Assembly (NCBI GenBank): GCA_025965295.1
Contig: JAOPXF010000469.1
Location: 1-6,424, forward strand
Reading direction: 5' to 3'
Length of the DNA: 6,424 nt
Source: Nocardioides sp.
GTDB taxonomy: Bacteria; Actinomycetota; Actinomycetes; Propionibacteriales; Nocardioidaceae
Shown: in pieces, positions 5,515 through 6,424 of the stretch
Layout of the letters: each line of letters starts with the position of its first letter
Position numbering within the stretch: position 1 is the first letter of the stretch
Notes under the pieces: generated by a model
The model's input: only the letters and a program-made list of their open reading frames with translations
What the model was told of the DNA's origin: nothing
Database searches by the model: none
Translations under genes and position numbers: made by a program

Positions 5515-5943
5515 GCGGAGTCGCTCCCGGGCGCATGCGACGACCGCGGTCAGGTCGAGGCCGTACGTCGGGCCCCCGCCCGCGTCGTACTCCTCGAGCC
5601 GTCCGGCGCCGCGCTCGACGAGCCGGTCGGCGCCGGTGAGGTTGCCGCGCGCGGCGTGGGTGAGGCCGACGCAGAGCTGGGCGAGTCCCTGCCACAGGGC
5701 GCGCTCCTCGTCGGGGCCCGCCTTCCAGCGGGCCTCGAGGACCTCGTGCGCGGAGAACGGCCGGCCCTCGTCGACCAGGGCCCGCGCCGCGTCGATGGTC
5801 TCCAGGGGCGGCAGCGGCTCCTCGGAGACCGGCTCGACCCCCTCGGCGTCGTACGGCAGCGGCCGCCCCAGCGCGTCGCGCGGCCGCGCCTGGCGCGGGC
5901 GCCCCACCGGGTCGCGATCCCTCGTGTCCTCTGCCTCAGCCAT
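5509..5943 (-). CDS. DUF309 domain protein
   Basis: This 144-residue soluble protein has a DUF309 domain at about residues 50-140. The family signature is clear: a Phe-Ser-Ala-His-Glu-Val-Leu-Glu..Trp motif (FSAHEVLEARWKAGPDEERALW) followed by QGLAQLCVGLTHAARGNLTGA. The His-Glu pair and the second helix's GLTHAARGN are the conserved core. The biochemical role of DUF309 is not known to me; conserved His/Glu residues hint at metal or ligand binding but that is inference. The first 45 residues are charged and Pro-rich, look disordered and vary in the family. The ATG at 5943 has no good Shine-Dalgarno sequence; no better start is seen downstream before the domain. It converges on the CGNR gene, 9 bp apart, and its upstream side faces the palindromic repeats. 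Confidence 0.87.
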   Translation of the reverse strand: MAEAEDTRDRDPVGRPRQARPRDALGRPLPYDAEGVEPVSEEPLPPLETIDAARALVDEGRPFSAHEVLEARWKAGPDEERALWQGLAQLCVGLTHAARGNLTGADRLVERGAGRLEEYDAGGGPTYGLDLTAVVACARERLRG

Positions 5944-5966
5944 GCCGACAGTCTCGCAGCCCTGGG

Positions 5967-5982
5967 GTCGAGACCCGGTGAG
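5967..5982. repeat. Degenerate tail of the palindromic repeat
   Basis: GTCGAGACCCGGTGAG closely matches the tail GTCGAAACCCGGTGAG found after full copy B1 (one difference). No recognisable head (GGTGGTTGAG) precedes it, so it appears to be a decayed or truncated copy. It lies only 24 bp before the DUF309 start codon and probably overlaps that gene's promoter. Confidence 0.5.
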
Positions 5983-6003
5983 GCAGGAAGCACCGCAGCC
6001 CCC

Positions 6004-6042
6004 GGTGGTTGAGGAGGTCGCGCAGCGACCGTCTCGAAACCC
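6004..6042. repeat. Intergenic palindromic repeat, copy A
   Basis: The unit begins GGTGGTTGAGGAGGTCGCGC and ends GTCTCGAAACC. Its centre is a perfect hairpin, GGTCGC-GCA-GCGACC (6016-6030), and the outer ends (GGTTGAG and CTCGAAACC) are also partly complementary, giving a long imperfect stem. I associate repeats with these ends with Nocardioides and relatives, where they occur many times between genes; this is recollection, not a search. Function is unknown; REP-like mobile element or transcription/termination hairpin are options. Confidence 0.75.
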
Positions 6043-6044
6043 CC

Positions 6045-6085
6045 GGTGGTTGAGCAGCGAGCGCCGGCGAGCGTCGTCGAAACCC
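6045..6085. repeat. Intergenic palindromic repeat, copy B1
   Basis: It has the same head (GGTGGTTGAG) and tail (CGAAACCC) as copy A but a different core: GCAGCGAGCGCCGGCGAGCG in place of the GGTCGC hairpin. The core centres on the palindrome CGCCGGCG. It lies two bases after copy A and is identical to copy B2 over 49 bases when its flanks are included (6042-6090 against 6094-6142). Confidence 0.8.
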
Positions 6086-6096
6086 GGTGAGCACCC

Positions 6097-6137
6097 GGTG
6101 GTTGAGCAGCGAGCGCCGGCGAGCGTCGTCGAAACCC
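6097..6137. repeat. Intergenic palindromic repeat, copy B2
   Basis: It is identical to copy B1 with a start-to-start spacing of 52 bases. Identity extends through the shared flank CCCGGTGA on the right. Exact identity implies recent tandem duplication or ongoing gene conversion. With A and B1 it makes a short cluster between two divergently transcribed genes. Confidence 0.8.
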
Positions 6138-6357
6138 GGTGACGCTGTCTGTGGCCCGTTCGCAGTCACGGGGTGCGTGGTTGCCGTCCGCTTGGGTTGC
6201 GGGGGCCTGGTTGCGGCTGCTTCCCGCCGTGCGGTTTGGCTCGGGTTGCCCTTCTGTGGATAGGGCCCGATTTCTGTTACCCGGTTGTTATCGCAGAAGC
6301 CCTTTGTGCACAGGGTTTCCGGGCCTGACTGTCGGTGCCCGGTGCTGGACTTGACCC
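6138..6357. other. Gene-free lower-GC leader before the final gene
   Basis: These 220 bases are visibly richer in A/T than their surroundings, with runs such as GATTTCTGTTAC and GGTTGTTATC. I see no RNA gene. A 71-codon open frame at 6139-6354 (+) lacks the third-position GC bias of real genes here and any known motif, so I do not call it. Two sites resemble DnaA boxes: TGTGGATAG (6255-6263), which fits the actinobacterial consensus on the minus strand, and TGTGCACAG (6305-6313), one mismatch away. The stretch probably holds the promoter of the gene at 6358, but no -35/-10 pair stands out. Confidence 0.5.
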
Positions 6358-6380
6358 ATGATCGTCACGGACAGCACCGG
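6339..6380 (+). promoter_or_regulatory. Possible start-codon hairpin of the final gene
   Basis: CCGGTGCTG (6339-6347) is exactly complementary to CAGCACCGG (6372-6380), a nine-base-pair GC-rich stem whose 24-base loop contains the ATG at 6358. If the transcript starts upstream of 6339 this structure could restrict or present the start codon. If transcription starts near the ATG it cannot form. Confidence 0.3.
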
Positions 6381-6424
6381 TGCCCCGGTCCAGCTCGAGG
6401 ACCTCGACGCCGACTGGTTGCTGT
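6358..6424 (+). CDS. N-terminus of an unidentified protein, possibly DUF222/HNH endonuclease type (3' partial)
   Basis: From ATG 6358 the frame stays open to the window end, giving 22 residues: a short polar start, MIVTDSTGAPV, then QLEDLDADWLL. Codons show the usual strong third-position G/C bias, unlike the leader before it, which supports a real gene beginning here. The acidic L.DLDAD.LL pattern recalls the first helix of DUF222 (13E12-type) proteins that carry a C-terminal HNH nuclease domain and are numerous in Nocardioides, but 22 residues cannot establish this. There is no Shine-Dalgarno sequence before the ATG. Confidence 0.5.
   Translation, partial: MIVTDSTGAPVQLEDLDADWLL

Noticed and set aside
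6004..6137. CRISPR array
   Set aside because: Copies are internally palindromic, two have different cores, the gaps are only 2 and 11 bases, and there are no cas genes nearby.
6255..6313. Replication origin based on two DnaA-box-like sites
   Set aside because: Two isolated sites, one imperfect, without a cluster, an AT-rich unwinding region or dnaA/dnaN neighbours, are too little. They are better treated as chance or local regulatory sites.
6139..6354. A 71-codon plus-strand frame in the leader before the last gene
   Set aside because: It lacks the third-position GC bias of neighbouring genes, begins inside a repeat tail, has no ribosome binding site and resembles nothing I know.

Overview
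The window reads as ordinary chromosome from a very GC-rich actinobacterium. Nocardioides or a close relative in Nocardioidaceae is the best guess. The pointers are strong G/C bias at third codon positions, a Wag31/DivIVA-like coiled-coil gene, a SigE-family sigma factor, an ABATE/CGNR zinc-ribbon protein, and intergenic palindromic repeats starting GGTGGTTGAG and ending CGAAACC, which I associate with Nocardioides genomes. The genus is an inference. There is no tRNA, rRNA, CRISPR array, insertion sequence or phage gene.

Layout. Bases 2-1027 (+) hold the end of a DivIVA-like long coiled-coil protein whose start lies before the window. It overlaps by 4 bp an AI-2E-family membrane protein (1024-2223, +). 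That operon runs head-on into a leftward sigma/membrane-protein pair: a SigE-family sigma factor (3328-3870, -) overlapping by 8 bp a single-pass membrane protein with a Cys-rich outer domain (2220-3335, -), a plausible anti-sigma or sensor partner. The two convergent operons share a CTAG in which both stop codons sit.

Upstream of the sigma gene is an EamA/DMT-family transporter (3935-4921, -). It is divergent from a CGNR zinc-ribbon putative regulator (4960-5499, +). Only 38 bp separate the two start codons, and that gap appears to hold two superimposed promoters, both likely leaderless, flanked by an inverted repeat. This is the most interesting regulatory structure in the window. The CGNR gene converges on a DUF309 gene (5509-5943, -), with a small hairpin spanning both stops.

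From 5944 to 6357 there is no convincing gene. The region holds one degenerate and three full copies of a palindromic repeat family (two copies are identical over 49 bp at 52-bp spacing), then a lower-GC leader before a gene that begins at 6358 and runs off the end. Its first 22 residues give a weak impression of a DUF222/HNH-endonuclease-type protein.

The modules look like: cell-envelope or polar-growth scaffold plus membrane protein; sigma factor plus membrane partner; regulator plus exporter. I see no obviously new multi-gene system. The best candidates for new biology are the overlapping divergent leaderless promoter switch and the almost pure 11-residue-repeat coiled coil.
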